Source: Paenarthrobacter aurescens TC1
Lineage (GTDB): Bacteria > Actinomycetota > Actinomycetes > Actinomycetales > Micrococcaceae
DNA length: 64,000 bases
Reading direction: 5' to 3'
Assembly: GCA_000014925.1 (NCBI GenBank)
Contig: CP000474.1
Coordinates: forward strand, 2,728,001-2,792,000
In this document: one piece after another, positions 38,406-47,827 of the stretch
Layout of the letters: each line of letters opens with the position of its first letter
How positions within the stretch are numbered: position 1 is the stretch's first letter
Notes under the pieces: generated by a model
Seen by the model: the letters and a program-made list of their open reading frames with translations, nothing else
Told to the model about the DNA's origin: nothing
The model's database searches: none
Program-made: the position numbers and the translations under genes

Positions 38406-38487
38406 GCGCGAGTGGTGAAATTGGCAGACACGCAGGATTTAGGTTCCTGTGCCTTCGGGCGTGGGGGTTCAAGTCCCCCCTTGCGCA
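38406..38487 (+). tRNA. tRNA-Leu (anticodon TAG)
   Basis: An 82-base class II tRNA with a variable arm. Acceptor stem GCGCGAG/CTTGCGC (one G-T), anticodon arm CAGGA-TTTAGGT-TCCTG with TAG, variable arm TGCCTTCGGGCG, T loop GGTTCAAGTCC. CCA is not encoded. Confidence 0.95.
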
Positions 38488-38497
38488 CAGTTATACG

Positions 38498-38527
38498 AAT
38501 ACCCCCGGTTGCAGAACCGGGGGTATT
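38498..38527 (+). terminator. Terminator after tRNA-Leu
   Basis: Perfect 13-bp stem AATACCCCCGGTT/AACCGGGGGTATT with loop GCAG, followed by TCTGTCC, ten bases after the tRNA. Confidence 0.8.
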
Positions 38528-38655
38528 TCTGTCCTCAAGCAGCCGGGGGCTACCTGGAGTTGCGCTGGGAACCGCACTCAGGACGTTCAACTAGACTGGA
38601 ATGCGGTCTGGCCGAAGCCGGCCAAAGCACTTCCAACCGGCTTGAGGGGACAAGA

Positions 38656-40323
38656 GTGGCAAGCAGCAAAACGCGGCGCCTGAGCATGCAGATCGGGGCT
38701 GCCGTACTGGCGTTGGGGCTGGCAGGGTGCACGGGCACACCGGGCCCCGCACCGTCGTCGTCCGCCGGCAATTCCGTCGCCGCTGAGCCCTCGGAAACTT
38801 TCAACTTCGGCACAGCGTCCATGCCCTTGGGCCTTGATCCTGCGATGACCGCGGATTCCGAGTCCTACCGTGTCACCCGCCAGGTCCTCGAAGGACTCGT
38901 GGGCGTAGATGGCGAAACAGGGCAGACAACTCCCCTTCTCGCCACGGAGTGGAAGGACAGCAACAAAGGGCTGAGCTACGACTTCACGCTCCGCTCCGGC
39001 GTGACCTTCCACGACGGCACTCCTCTGGACGCCGCCGCTGTTTGCGCCAACTTCAACCGCTGGTTCACCTTCCCCGAGGACCTCCGAAAACAAGCGCCCG
39101 GAATTTCCTTCCAAAGCGTTTTCAAGGCTTACTCGGACCAGCCGGTGTTCTCCATCTTCAAGGACTGCACAGTGGTCTCGGCCAGCAACGTTCAGATAAA
39201 CCTGACACGCCCCTTCACCGGATTCCTTCAGGCCCTGACGCTCCCGGCCTTCGCCATTTCATCCCCGGCAGCCCTGAACGCGCAGAAGGCCAACGTCCTT
39301 GACCAGGTCCGGAACGGCCAGGCGATGTCCAGCTACGCCGGCCATCCCGTGGGCACGGGCCCGTATGTGTTCACCGGGTGGGACGACCATAAGCTCACCC
39401 TGTCCAGCTACAAGAACTATTGGGGCGACCGGGGCCAGATAGCAACCATCAACTTCATTCCTTACGATCGCGCGGAAACGCGCCAGCAAGCTTTGTTGGA
39501 CGGCAAGATCGATGCCTACGACCTCGTGACGTCCGGAACCTTTGACCAATTGGTCAAAAAGGGTGTCCAGATCATCCAGCGTGACCCGTTCTCAGTGATG
39601 TACCTGGGGATCAACCAGGCCGTTGCACCGTTGGAAAAGCCGGAGGTCCGGCAAGCGATCGAAATGGCGATCGACAAGGAATCGTTGATCCGCAAGTTCT
39701 TCATCGACAACACGTCGCAGGCCTCGCAGTTCGTGCCGCCCAAGCTCAGCGGCTTCAACAACAACGCCCCGGCCTTGGGGTACAACCCGGAGAAGGCTAA
39801 AGAGCTTTTGAAGAAGGCCGGGTACAAGGGCGAGGAGCTGAAGTTCTACTATCCGCTCAACGCCACGCGGGCCTACATGCCCACCCCGGAAAAGATCTAC
39901 GCCGAGCTGAGCCGCCAACTCGTCGCCGTCGGCTTCAACATCAAACCAGTTCCCATCGACTGGGAAGACGGCTACCTCCAAAGGGTCCAGTCTGCCGGAG
40001 ACCGCGGACTGCACCTGCTTGGCTGGAACGGCTCCTACGCGGATGCCGACAACTTCCTGGGACCCCTCTTCGGCGAAACCCGCGCCGAGTTCGGATACGC
40101 CGACTCGGAAGTCTTCCACAAGATAGAACGCGCACGGGCCATGCCCGAGGGCGATGACCGCAACGCCCAGTATCAGTCCATCAACGCAGAGATCGCGGCG
40201 TCGGTACCGGCTGTGCCCATCGCATTCCCCATCTCGGCGCTGGCGTTGTCCAACAAGGTGGAGAGCTACCCGGCTTCCCCCGTCCTCAACGAAGTTTTCA
40301 CAAACGTCCGGCTAAAGCCTTGA
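38656..40323 (+). CDS. ABC transporter substrate-binding lipoprotein, family 5
   Basis: A 555-residue lipoprotein from GTG 38656, with GAGGGGA five bases upstream; the longer open frame begins inside tRNA-Leu and is rejected. The signal peptide ends with lipobox LAGC. The family 5 (peptide/nickel/opine) fold is shown by LLATEWKDSNKGLSYDFTLR, a VTFHDGTPLDAAAV motif, and the C-terminal SINAEIAASVPAVPIAF segment. Such proteins deliver oligopeptides or similar solutes to Dpp/Opp-type permeases. No permease or ATPase gene lies beside it, so it is an orphan receptor or works with a distant transporter. Confidence 0.92.
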   Translation: MASSKTRRLSMQIGAAVLALGLAGCTGTPGPAPSSSAGNSVAAEPSETFNFGTASMPLGLDPAMTADSESYRVTRQVLEGLVGVDGETGQTTPLLATEWKDSNKGLSYDFTLRSGVTFHDGTPLDAAAVCANFNRWFTFPEDLRKQAPGISFQSVFKAYSDQPVFSIFKDCTVVSASNVQINLTRPFTGFLQALTLPAFAISSPAALNAQKANVLDQVRNGQAMSSYAGHPVGTGPYVFTGWDDHKLTLSSYKNYWGDRGQIATINFIPYDRAETRQQALLDGKIDAYDLVTSGTFDQLVKKGVQIIQRDPFSVMYLGINQAVAPLEKPEVRQAIEMAIDKESLIRKFFIDNTSQASQFVPPKLSGFNNNAPALGYNPEKAKELLKKAGYKGEELKFYYPLNATRAYMPTPEKIYAELSRQLVAVGFNIKPVPIDWEDGYLQRVQSAGDRGLHLLGWNGSYADADNFLGPLFGETRAEFGYADSEVFHKIERARAMPEGDDRNAQYQSINAEIAASVPAVPIAFPISALALSNKVESYPASPVLNEVFTNVRLKP

Positions 40324-40402
40324 CGATTCCCCGTAATTTCAGTATTGAGTCTGCGCGGGGATATTCTGTGACAGCCAGTGCCGCCGCTAACGGAGATTGA
40401 TC

Positions 40403-41908
40403 GTGACCTTCATTTCCAAGACTCAACATGCCGACGTCGTCCTTATTGGCGGTGGAATCATGAGTGCCACCCTTGGTGCGTTCATCAAGCAACTTGAACC
40501 CACCTGGACCATCTCCCTGTTCGAGAGACTCGACGAAGCGGGGCTCGAAAGTTCCGGACCGTGGAACAATGCCGGCACCGGCCATGCTGCCCTGTGTGAG
40601 CTTAACTACTCCCCCGCAGCAAAAGACGGCTCCGTAGACCCGTCCAAGGCCTTGCACATCAATGAACAATTCCAGCTTTCCCGCCAGTTCTGGTCCCACT
40701 TGGTGGACAGCAACGTCATCGGGTCCCCCAAGGGCTTCATCAACACCGTCCCGCACATGAGCTTCGTCATCGGCGATGACCACTCGAACTTCCTCAAGAA
40801 CCGGTACGAGGCACTCAAGCCCAACACGCTGTTCCGCAGCATGGAGTACACCGAGGACCAGGACCAGATCGCCAAGTGGGCCCCGTTGATCGTCAAGGGC
40901 CGCGACCGCAAGCAGCGCGTTGCCGCCACCCGCGCGGCTGAAGGCACCGACGTCGACTTTGGCGCCCTGACGCGCGAACTGACGGGCTACCTGCAAAGCA
41001 GCGGCGCCGAGGTCAACTACGGCCACGACGTCACCAACATCCACCGTGCAGCAGGCGGCGGCTGGGACCTGTCCATCAAGCACCCCAAATCCGGCGAGCA
41101 TGGCCGAATCCACGCGAAGTTTGTCTTTGTCGGAGCCGGCGGCGGCGCGCTCCACCTGCTCCAGGCATCCGGCATCCCTGAAAGCAAGGGCTACGGCGGC
41201 TTCCCCGTCTCCGGCCAGTTCTTCCGCTGCACGGACGACGCCATCACCTCACAGCACAGCGCAAAGGTATACGGTCAGGCGTCCGTCGGCGCGCCGCCCA
41301 TGTCCGTCCCCCACCTGGATACCCGCTATGTGGACGGCAAGCGCTCCCTCCTCTTCGGCCCGTACGCCGGCTTCTCCACCAACTTCCTGAAGACCTCCAG
41401 CTACCTGGACCTTCCGCTGTCCATCCGTCCTGGAAACATCATCCCCATGCTGGCCGTGGCCAAGGACAACATGGACCTCACCGCTTACCTCATCAAGGAG
41501 GTTGCCAAGCGGCACGAGGCCAAGGTTGAGGCCCTGCGCGAGTACTACCCGGAAGCAGCCGGGGGCAATTGGGAACTGATTACCGCAGGCCAGCGTGTAC
41601 AGATCATTAAGAAGCACCCCCAGAAGGGTGGCGTCCTGCAGTTTGGCACCGAGGTCATTGCCTCCCGCGATGGTTCCATTGGCGCTCTGCTGGGCGCTTC
41701 TCCTGGTGCTTCCACCGCCGTGCCCATCATGATCGAACTGTTGCAGAAGTCCTTCCCCAAGAACTTCAAGGGGTGGCAGTCCAAACTCAAGGACATGATG
41801 CCGGGCTACGGCGTCAAGCTCAACGAGAATCCGGACTTGGCCGCCGAACTGGAAGCAAGCACCGCCAGGTCCCTGCAATTGGAAGTGGCCAACGCCATCC
41901 AAGGCTAG
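40403..41908 (+). CDS. mqo: Malate:quinone oxidoreductase Mqo
   Basis: FAD-dependent, membrane-associated oxidation of malate to oxaloacetate with electrons to menaquinone; a TCA-cycle and respiratory-chain entry. It has 501 residues. GTG 40403 is chosen for its CGGAG ribosome site at 40391-40395; TTG 40397 is an alternative. The FAD-binding [14 protein letters not shown] and the family signature [23 protein letters not shown] are followed by NYGHDVTNI and a C-terminal [10 protein letters not shown]. Full-length and typical. Monocistronic, between an orphan binding protein and an RND exporter. Confidence 0.97.
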   Translation: MTFISKTQHADVVLIGGGIMSATLGAFIKQLEPTWTISLFERLDEAGLESSGPWNNAGTGHAALCELNYSPAAKDGSVDPSKALHINEQFQLSRQFWSHLVDSNVIGSPKGFINTVPHMSFVIGDDHSNFLKNRYEALKPNTLFRSMEYTEDQDQIAKWAPLIVKGRDRKQRVAATRAAEGTDVDFGALTRELTGYLQSSGAEVNYGHDVTNIHRAAGGGWDLSIKHPKSGEHGRIHAKFVFVGAGGGALHLLQASGIPESKGYGGFPVSGQFFRCTDDAITSQHSAKVYGQASVGAPPMSVPHLDTRYVDGKRSLLFGPYAGFSTNFLKTSSYLDLPLSIRPGNIIPMLAVAKDNMDLTAYLIKEVAKRHEAKVEALREYYPEAAGGNWELITAGQRVQIIKKHPQKGGVLQFGTEVIASRDGSIGALLGASPGASTAVPIMIELLQKSFPKNFKGWQSKLKDMMPGYGVKLNENPDLAAELEASTARSLQLEVANAIQG

Positions 41909-41975
41909 GCCACACCCGGGGCTGCGGCCGGTTCCCGTCAGCCGAATCGTTACGTAGACCGCAGGAGTCAATGCA

Positions 41976-44900
41976 ATGTTCCGCTTGGCCAAACTGTCCT
42001 TGGGAAACCGGGCCCTGATCGCGCTGATCACCGTCTTTGCGGCGGTGTTCGGCGTGATCACCATGGGATCGCTCAAGCAGGAACTCATTCCCTCCATCGA
42101 GTTTCCGCAGATCACCGTTGTGACCTCCATGCCGGGCGCCTCTCCTGAGGTTGTGGACAAGCAGCTGAGCCAGCCGCTGGAAACAGCACTGAACAGCGTT
42201 GAGGGGCTTGAGTCCACCACGTCGACGTCCCGCAACGGCGTTTCGCAGATCACCATGGTGTTCACGTACGGCTCCAACCTGGACCGGGCGCGCAACCAGA
42301 TTGACCGGGCCATTTCCAACGCCAAGCGTGTTCTGCCGGCGGACGTTGAGCCCCAGTCCATCGCCGGCAACATCAGCGACTTCCCCATCGTCTATTTGGC
42401 AGTGTCCTCGGACAAACCACTGAGCGAGCTCAACGCTGATCTCCTGCGACTCAGCGTTCCCCGATTGCAGAAGATCGACGGCGTCCGCGGCGCCGATGTG
42501 ACTGGCGGTTCCAGCCAACACATCCTGATCCAGCCCCGCCCCGCGGACCTTGCAACTACAGGGGCCTCCGTCCAGTCCATCAGCAATGCGCTGAAGAACA
42601 ACGGCACCCTGGTCCCTGTCGGCACCATCGAGGATCAGGGCAAGACCCTGTCCCTCCAGCTCGGCAGCCCCGTGGATTCCCTGGACATCATCAAGGGGCT
42701 TCCCTTGGCCGGTGCGAAAGGTGCTGCAACCATCGGGGCGGTTGCCGACGTCAGCATCGAGGACGACGCCCCTACTTCCATCACGCGTACCAACGGCAAG
42801 CCCACTCTGGCTCTGTCCGTCACCAAGAAGCCAGAGGCCGATACGGTAGCGATTTCGCATGCTGTGCGGGACGCCGTCGGACCCATGCAAGAGGAGCTCG
42901 GCAACAACGCGACCTTCACGCCGGTCTTCGACCAAGCGCCCTTCATTGAGAAGTCCATCAAGGACCTCACCACGGAAGGACTCCTAGGGCTGGGCTTCGC
43001 GGTGGCGGTCATTCTGGTTTTCCTGATGTCCGTGCGCTCCACGTTGGTCACCGCCGTCTCCATCCCGCTGTCCCTGCTCATCACTTTCATCGGCATCTCG
43101 GCAACGGGTTACTCGCTGAACATCCTTACTTTGGGTGCCCTCACCATTGCCATCGGGCGTGTAGTTGACGATTCCATCGTGGTGATCGAGAACATCAAGC
43201 GGCACCTCAGCTACGGCGAACACAAGCTGACAGCCATCCTGACGTCCATCAGGGAGGTTGCCGGGGCCATCACGGCTTCGACGCTGACCACTGTGGCCGT
43301 GTTCCTTCCAATAGCGTTTGTGGGGGACCTCGCCGGAGAGCTGTTCCGTCCCTTCGCCTTGACAGTGACCATCGCACTGTTGTCTTCGCTGTTGGTTTCC
43401 CTGACGATCGTTCCGGTCCTTGCCTACTGGTTCCTGTCCTCCCCCGGAAAGGGCGCTGAGGCACAAGCATCTGCCAAAGAGGCGGCCGCGAAGGCCCGCG
43501 AGGCGGAACAGCGGAGCCGTCTCCAGCGCGGTTACCTTCCAATCCTGGCTAAGACGCAGAAACACCCTGTCATCACGTTGTCCGCGGCAGCACTGGTGCT
43601 GGTGGCCACTATCGCCGTCTCGCCGCTGCTGGCCACTGATCTGTTGGGCCGCTCCGGTGAGAACAGCATGACGGTGCGCCAAGTCCTTCCTGCCGGCACC
43701 AGCCTGCAGGCCACCAGCGATGAAGCCTCCAAGATTGAGGATTCCCTGAAGGGCATTGAGGGCATCAAGGACGTGCAGGTCACCTCCGGAAATGCCCAGA
43801 CCGGCTTCGCCGCACTCACGTCAACCGGTTCATCCAACTCGACGTTCACCATTGTCACCGACGAGAAAGTGAACCAAACCAAACTTCAAGACGAGGTTCG
43901 CGCCAAACTGGAGGGTGCCTCCGGGAAGGTCACGGTGGGATCCCAGCAGGGCGGGTTCGGCACGTCGTCCACGGTGGACATCACTATCAGGGCCGCGAAC
44001 TCCGCTGACCTGCAAACAGCGAGCGATGCCATGGTGAAGGCCATGGAAGGCGTCCCGGGCAGCTCAGAAGTAGCCACGAACCTTGCTTCCACGCAGGCGG
44101 TGGTTCAGGTCCGCGTTGACCGGGCCAAGGCCGTGGCGGCCGGATTGACAGAAGAGCAGGTTGGCGCCTTCCTCGCCAGCACGGTCAGCCCCGTTCCCGC
44201 CGGTACGGTCCGAATCGAGACCAACGACTACCCCGTGCAAATCGGCGAGGGGACCCGCTTCACCAGCATTGCCGCAGTCCGTGCGCTGCAGCTCCCCACA
44301 GCCCGCGGTGGCGTGGCACTTGAGACAATTGCCGCCGTCGAGCAGGTGGACACCCCTGTGTCCATCACCAGCAGCAACGGGCAGCGGACCGCAAGGGTGA
44401 CTGTGACGCCTTCCGGCTCCAACCTGGGCAGCGTCAGCACTGCCGTGCAAGAGCGGTTGGCAGCCGTGGAGCTGCCCGCCGGGGTCACGGCCACGATCGG
44501 CGGTGCCACTACACAGCAGGCGGAGTCCTTCCGGCAGCTTGGCTTGGCTCTGCTGGCAGCCATCGCGATCGTCTACGTGATTATGGTGGCCGCGTTCAAG
44601 TCACTCGTGCAGCCGCTCATCCTGCTGATCTCTGTTCCGTTCGCGGCAACCGGAGCCGTGGGCCTGCTGTTGGTGACGGGCGTTCCGTTGGGGCTGCCGT
44701 CCTTGATCGGCATGCTGATGCTGGTGGGCATCGTGGTCACCAACGCCATTGTGCTGATCGATCTCATCAACCAGTACCGTAAACCGCACGATGGCAGTCC
44801 GGGCATGAACGTTGCCGATGCCATTACGCACGGTGCGCGCCAGCGCCTGCGCCCCATCCTCATGACGGCACTGGCTACCGTGTTTGCCCTGACTCCCATG

Positions 44901-45200
44901 GCGTTGGGCCTCACCGGTGGCGGCGGGTTCATTTCCCAGCCACTGGCAATCGTTGTGATCGGTGGGCTGGTGTCTTCCACTGCGCTGACGCTGGTCCTGG
45001 TTCCGGTCCTCTACAAACTGGTGGAGGGGCGCCGGGAGAAGAAGGATCTGCGCAGAGCCCTCCAGGACAAGCCGACGGCGGCACCCGGCGACGGCCCTGG
45101 CGGCAGCGGCGGCAGCGGATCGGACGAGTTCCAGGACTGGACCACTGGAATGATTCCCCGCGTTACAGGCCGTCGCGCGGCCCACAATCCCGGAGAATAG
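41976..45200 (+). CDS. RND-family efflux transporter (AcrB/SwrC-like)
   Basis: A 1074-residue inner-membrane proton antiporter with 12 predicted helices and two large external loops. It starts MFRLAKLSLGNRALIALITV. The TM4 proton-relay aspartate pair is seen in AIGRVVDDSIVVIENIKRHL. The second half repeats the fold (VIYVIMVAAFKSLVQPLILL, VTNAIVLIDLINQYRK). It ends in a Gly/Ser/Asp-rich tail. It resembles the HAE-type RND proteins of Gram-positives such as Bacillus SwrC (YerP) more than mycobacterial MmpL. No adaptor or outer-membrane partner gene is nearby. The substrate could be a surfactant, drug or lipid. Confidence 0.93.
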   Translation: MFRLAKLSLGNRALIALITVFAAVFGVITMGSLKQELIPSIEFPQITVVTSMPGASPEVVDKQLSQPLETALNSVEGLESTTSTSRNGVSQITMVFTYGSNLDRARNQIDRAISNAKRVLPADVEPQSIAGNISDFPIVYLAVSSDKPLSELNADLLRLSVPRLQKIDGVRGADVTGGSSQHILIQPRPADLATTGASVQSISNALKNNGTLVPVGTIEDQGKTLSLQLGSPVDSLDIIKGLPLAGAKGAATIGAVADVSIEDDAPTSITRTNGKPTLALSVTKKPEADTVAISHAVRDAVGPMQEELGNNATFTPVFDQAPFIEKSIKDLTTEGLLGLGFAVAVILVFLMSVRSTLVTAVSIPLSLLITFIGISATGYSLNILTLGALTIAIGRVVDDSIVVIENIKRHLSYGEHKLTAILTSIREVAGAITASTLTTVAVFLPIAFVGDLAGELFRPFALTVTIALLSSLLVSLTIVPVLAYWFLSSPGKGAEAQASAKEAAAKAREAEQRSRLQRGYLPILAKTQKHPVITLSAAALVLVATIAVSPLLATDLLGRSGENSMTVRQVLPAGTSLQATSDEASKIEDSLKGIEGIKDVQVTSGNAQTGFAALTSTGSSNSTFTIVTDEKVNQTKLQDEVRAKLEGASGKVTVGSQQGGFGTSSTVDITIRAANSADLQTASDAMVKAMEGVPGSSEVATNLASTQAVVQVRVDRAKAVAAGLTEEQVGAFLASTVSPVPAGTVRIETNDYPVQIGEGTRFTSIAAVRALQLPTARGGVALETIAAVEQVDTPVSITSSNGQRTARVTVTPSGSNLGSVSTAVQERLAAVELPAGVTATIGGATTQQAESFRQLGLALLAAIAIVYVIMVAAFKSLVQPLILLISVPFAATGAVGLLLVTGVPLGLPSLIGMLMLVGIVVTNAIVLIDLINQYRKPHDGSPGMNVADAITHGARQRLRPILMTALATVFALTPMALGLTGGGGFISQPLAIVVIGGLVSSTALTLVLVPVLYKLVEGRREKKDLRRALQDKPTAAPGDGPGGSGGSGSDEFQDWTTGMIPRVTGRRAAHNPGE

Positions 45201-45231
45201 CGGACTCCCAACAGACATATCCTTCATGGAT

Positions 45232-45256
45232 AGGGCCGGGAACAATTCCCGGCCCT
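45232..45256 (+). terminator. Terminator after RND exporter
   Basis: Perfect 11-bp stem AGGGCCGGGAA/TTCCCGGCCCT with loop CAA, followed by GTCCTGTT, 31 bases beyond the stop. Confidence 0.75.
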
Positions 45257-45268
45257 GTCCTGTTACAG

Positions 45269-45290
45269 GTATCGATACATGCAAATGCAT
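45269..45290 (+). promoter_or_regulatory. Operator candidate upstream of the LLM monooxygenase operon
   Basis: A perfect palindrome GTATCGATAC (45269-45278) is joined to ATGCAAATGCAT, two TGCA copies two bases apart. It lies about 60-80 bp before the oxidoreductase start. The operon encodes a MarR regulator, and such regulators commonly bind palindromes in their own promoter; the assignment is inferred. Confidence 0.5.
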
Positions 45291-45349
45291 CTAGTTTGAG
45301 GTACACTGTTTACAGAGCCCGGGACCTCGGGCAGGGAGAAAGGCACATC

Positions 45350-46474
45350 ATGCAGATCGGCGTATTCAGCGTCAGCGACATCACCACTGACCCCACCACG
45401 GGCCGTACGCCCACGGAAAACGAACGCATCAAAGCGTCCGTTGCCATCGCCAAGAAGGTCGAAGAAATCGGCATGGATGTCTACGCCCTTGGCGAGCACC
45501 ACAACCGGCCGTTCTTCTCTTCCTCCCCCACCACCACACTGGCCTACATCGCAGCCCAGACCGAACGCATCACGTTGTCCACGGCCACCACCCTGATCAC
45601 CACCAATGACCCGGTCAAGATCGCCGAAGACTTCGCCATGCTCCAGCACCTCTCCGACGGCCGCGTCGATCTGGTCCTCGGCCGGGGCAACACGGCACCG
45701 GTGTACCCCTGGTTCGGCAAGAACATCCAGGACGGCATTGAACTCGCCATCGAGAACTACAGCCTGCTCCGCAAGCTGTGGGACGAGGATACGGTCAACT
45801 GGTCCGGCAAGTTCCGCACGCCCCTGCAGAACTTCACCTCCACGCCGCGGCCGCTCGACGACGTCGCCCCCTTCGTGTGGCACGGCTCCATCCGCACACC
45901 GCAGATCGCAGAAGTTGCCGCCTACTACGGCGATGGCTTCTTCGCCAACAACATCTTCTGGCCCAAGGAGCACTACCAGCAGCTGATCGGCCTGTACCGT
46001 GAGCGCTACGAGCACTACGGACACGGCAAAGCAGACCAGGCAATTGTTGGCCTCGGTGGTCAGTTCTTCATGAGAAAGAACTCCCAGGATGCCGTGAAGG
46101 AATTCCGCCCGTACTTCGACAACGCACCGGTCTACGGGCACGGACCGTCCCTGGAGGACTTCACCTCGCAGACTCCCCTTACCGTGGGCAGCCCGCAGGA
46201 AGTTATCGAAAAGACGCTGACCTTCCGCGAGGCATTCGGTGACTACCAGCGCCAGCTGTTCCTGATCGACCACGCCGGACTGCCCCTGAAGACCGTCCTG
46301 GAGCAGTTGGATCTCTTCGGCGAAGAAGTCCTTCCGGTCCTGCGCAAGGAATACGCTGCCATGAAGCCTGCGCACGTGCCCGACGCACCGACGCACGCCT
46401 CACGCGTTGCCGAAGCGCTGGAAGCCAAGGTTAGCGAATCCGCTACTGCCGGTACTGCGGGGCAGGACGCCTGA
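45350..46474 (+). CDS. LLM-class flavin-dependent oxidoreductase (luciferase-like)
   Basis: A 374-residue FMN-dependent monooxygenase of the bacterial luciferase (TIM-barrel) superfamily, probably of the CE1758-type subgroup. It starts at ATG 45350 (MQIGVFSVSDITTD) with a purine-rich ribosome site (GGGAGAAAGG). Typical segments are YALGEHHNRPFFSSSP, LVLGRGNTAPVYPWFG and the C-terminal LFLIDHAGLPLKTVLEQLDLFGEEVLP. The substrate is unknown. It forms an operon with a MarR regulator whose start overlaps its stop (TGATG), suggesting that the enzyme is induced by a phenolic or other lipophilic compound it acts on. Confidence 0.92.
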   Translation: MQIGVFSVSDITTDPTTGRTPTENERIKASVAIAKKVEEIGMDVYALGEHHNRPFFSSSPTTTLAYIAAQTERITLSTATTLITTNDPVKIAEDFAMLQHLSDGRVDLVLGRGNTAPVYPWFGKNIQDGIELAIENYSLLRKLWDEDTVNWSGKFRTPLQNFTSTPRPLDDVAPFVWHGSIRTPQIAEVAAYYGDGFFANNIFWPKEHYQQLIGLYRERYEHYGHGKADQAIVGLGGQFFMRKNSQDAVKEFRPYFDNAPVYGHGPSLEDFTSQTPLTVGSPQEVIEKTLTFREAFGDYQRQLFLIDHAGLPLKTVLEQLDLFGEEVLPVLRKEYAAMKPAHVPDAPTHASRVAEALEAKVSESATAGTAGQDA

Positions 46475-46935
46475 TGTCCAGCCCCTCGGCGTCCTCCGCC
46501 GTTCGTCTAGCCGCCGAAACCTGGGAGTCGTTGTTCCGCTCCCAGGTGGCGGTGATGCGGAAGCTCCAGTCAGGACCGGCGTTCAAGACCCTCCCCGTCA
46601 AGGAATACGACGTCCTCTTCACGCTGTCCACATGCCCATCGGGCCAGCTTCGGCTCAATGAAATCAATGACAAAGTCCTGCTGAGCCAGTCCAGCCTGAG
46701 CCGGCTGGTGGACCGCTTGGAAAAGCGTGGTTTGGTGGAACGAACAACAGCGCCCGACGACGGCCGCGGAGTCCTGCTCTCACTCACCGAAGCGGGCAGC
46801 GAGCTACAAAAAACCATCGGCCGCGAACATGTTCGGGACATCGCCCACCTGGTGGCGCCTGCGCTCACAGCCGAGGAGCAACGGGAGCTTCTGCGCCTGA
46901 CGGAGAAACTCCGCGCATCGGTCGCGGGACACTAA
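46474..46935 (+). CDS. MarR-family transcriptional regulator
   Basis: A 153-residue winged-helix regulator. The helix-turn-helix and wing are seen in NEINDKVLLSQSSLSRLVDRL and ERTTAPDDGRGVLLSLTEAG (the DxRG/R pattern of the MarR wing). Its ATG shares one base with the stop of the luciferase-like monooxygenase, so it is translationally coupled and most likely its repressor. The inverted element near 45269-45290 is the best candidate operator. There is no cysteine in a redox-sensing position. Confidence 0.92.
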   Translation: MSSPSASSAVRLAAETWESLFRSQVAVMRKLQSGPAFKTLPVKEYDVLFTLSTCPSGQLRLNEINDKVLLSQSSLSRLVDRLEKRGLVERTTAPDDGRGVLLSLTEAGSELQKTIGREHVRDIAHLVAPALTAEEQRELLRLTEKLRASVAGH

Positions 46936-46950
46936 CCCGAAGTCCGGACA

Positions 46951-47757
46951 CTAACGCAGGCTGACGAGCTCCCGGGGGTCCTCCACCGGGAGCTCGCCGT
47001 TAACCGACGCACTAACCTTCAGTGTCTTCAAGGTCAAGCTGCCACCCACGGTGGACAGAAATGCCGTATCCGAAGAATCGCGCCCGGCAGTAATCCGAAG
47101 CATGGATTCGCGGGGGGCCAGCCCAGTGGGGTCGATAATGTGCCAGGCACCGTTTATGTAGGCCTCGGCAACGGCATGGAAATCCATGGGGCTCAGCCCG
47201 GGAGCGTACACTGCCGCCAGCCGCGCAGGTACGTCCTTGGACCTCAAGAGGGCGATGGCGAGGTGGGCGAAGTCCCGGCACACGCCTTTCCGGTGAAGCA
47301 ATGTTTCCACGGCTCCGTCAGTTCCCCGTGACGAACCGCTGACATACCGGAGTTCCCCATTCACCCAGTTGCGCACCGCATGGAGCAGCTCGGCACCTTG
47401 CAGGCTGCCGAACTCGGCATAGGAAGTGGGCAGCAGCCGGTCTGACTCCGCATATCGGCTGGGCCGAACGTACCTGATGAGTTCCATCGGACTGGACGCA
47501 TCAGGCTCTCCCAAACCATGAACGGTTGCGCGGTAGTCCACCGACACCTCACTCGGCTCGGTGAACTCCAGATAGTGGAAGCGGCCACCATGGTGGTCGC
47601 TGAGTTCAGAAAAAGGAACATCAGCACCATCGATAGTGATGGACAGGGTTTCCTCCACTGCGTCATACCCCTGGTTGTTGGCCACGGCTATGGCCATGGC
47701 CACCTTGGTGTTGGCTGCAGTCTTGAAAACGAGCGAGGCAGCAACGTTGCGTTCCAT
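46951..47757 (-). CDS. Transglutaminase-like cysteine protease-fold protein
   Basis: A 268-residue protein from ATG 47757, preceded by a CGGAGA ribosome site; an upstream frame to 47793 has none. An N-terminal beta-rich domain (about 1-110) is followed by the transglutaminase core. The catalytic triad is visible as Cys in KGVCRDFAHL, His in DFHAVAEAYING and Asp in WHIIDPTGLAP. Proteins of this bacterial type are putative proteases or amidases; some accompany alpha-E/circularly permuted ATP-grasp genes, which are not seen here. There is no signal peptide, so cytoplasmic action is likely. Confidence 0.9.
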   Translation of the reverse strand: MERNVAASLVFKTAANTKVAMAIAVANNQGYDAVEETLSITIDGADVPFSELSDHHGGRFHYLEFTEPSEVSVDYRATVHGLGEPDASSPMELIRYVRPSRYAESDRLLPTSYAEFGSLQGAELLHAVRNWVNGELRYVSGSSRGTDGAVETLLHRKGVCRDFAHLAIALLRSKDVPARLAAVYAPGLSPMDFHAVAEAYINGAWHIIDPTGLAPRESMLRITAGRDSSDTAFLSTVGGSLTLKTLKVSASVNGELPVEDPRELVSLR

Positions 47758-47827
47758 TGATCTCCGGGGTGGGTTGCGGCGGGCAGCCCCCATCGCCGCC
47801 GTATGTATGAGTCAGCCAATCACAGGA

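Noticed and set aside
38449..38655. N-terminal extension of the family-5 binding protein
   Set aside because: It would begin inside tRNA-Leu and cross its terminator. GTG 38656 with a good ribosome site gives a normal lipoprotein signal peptide.
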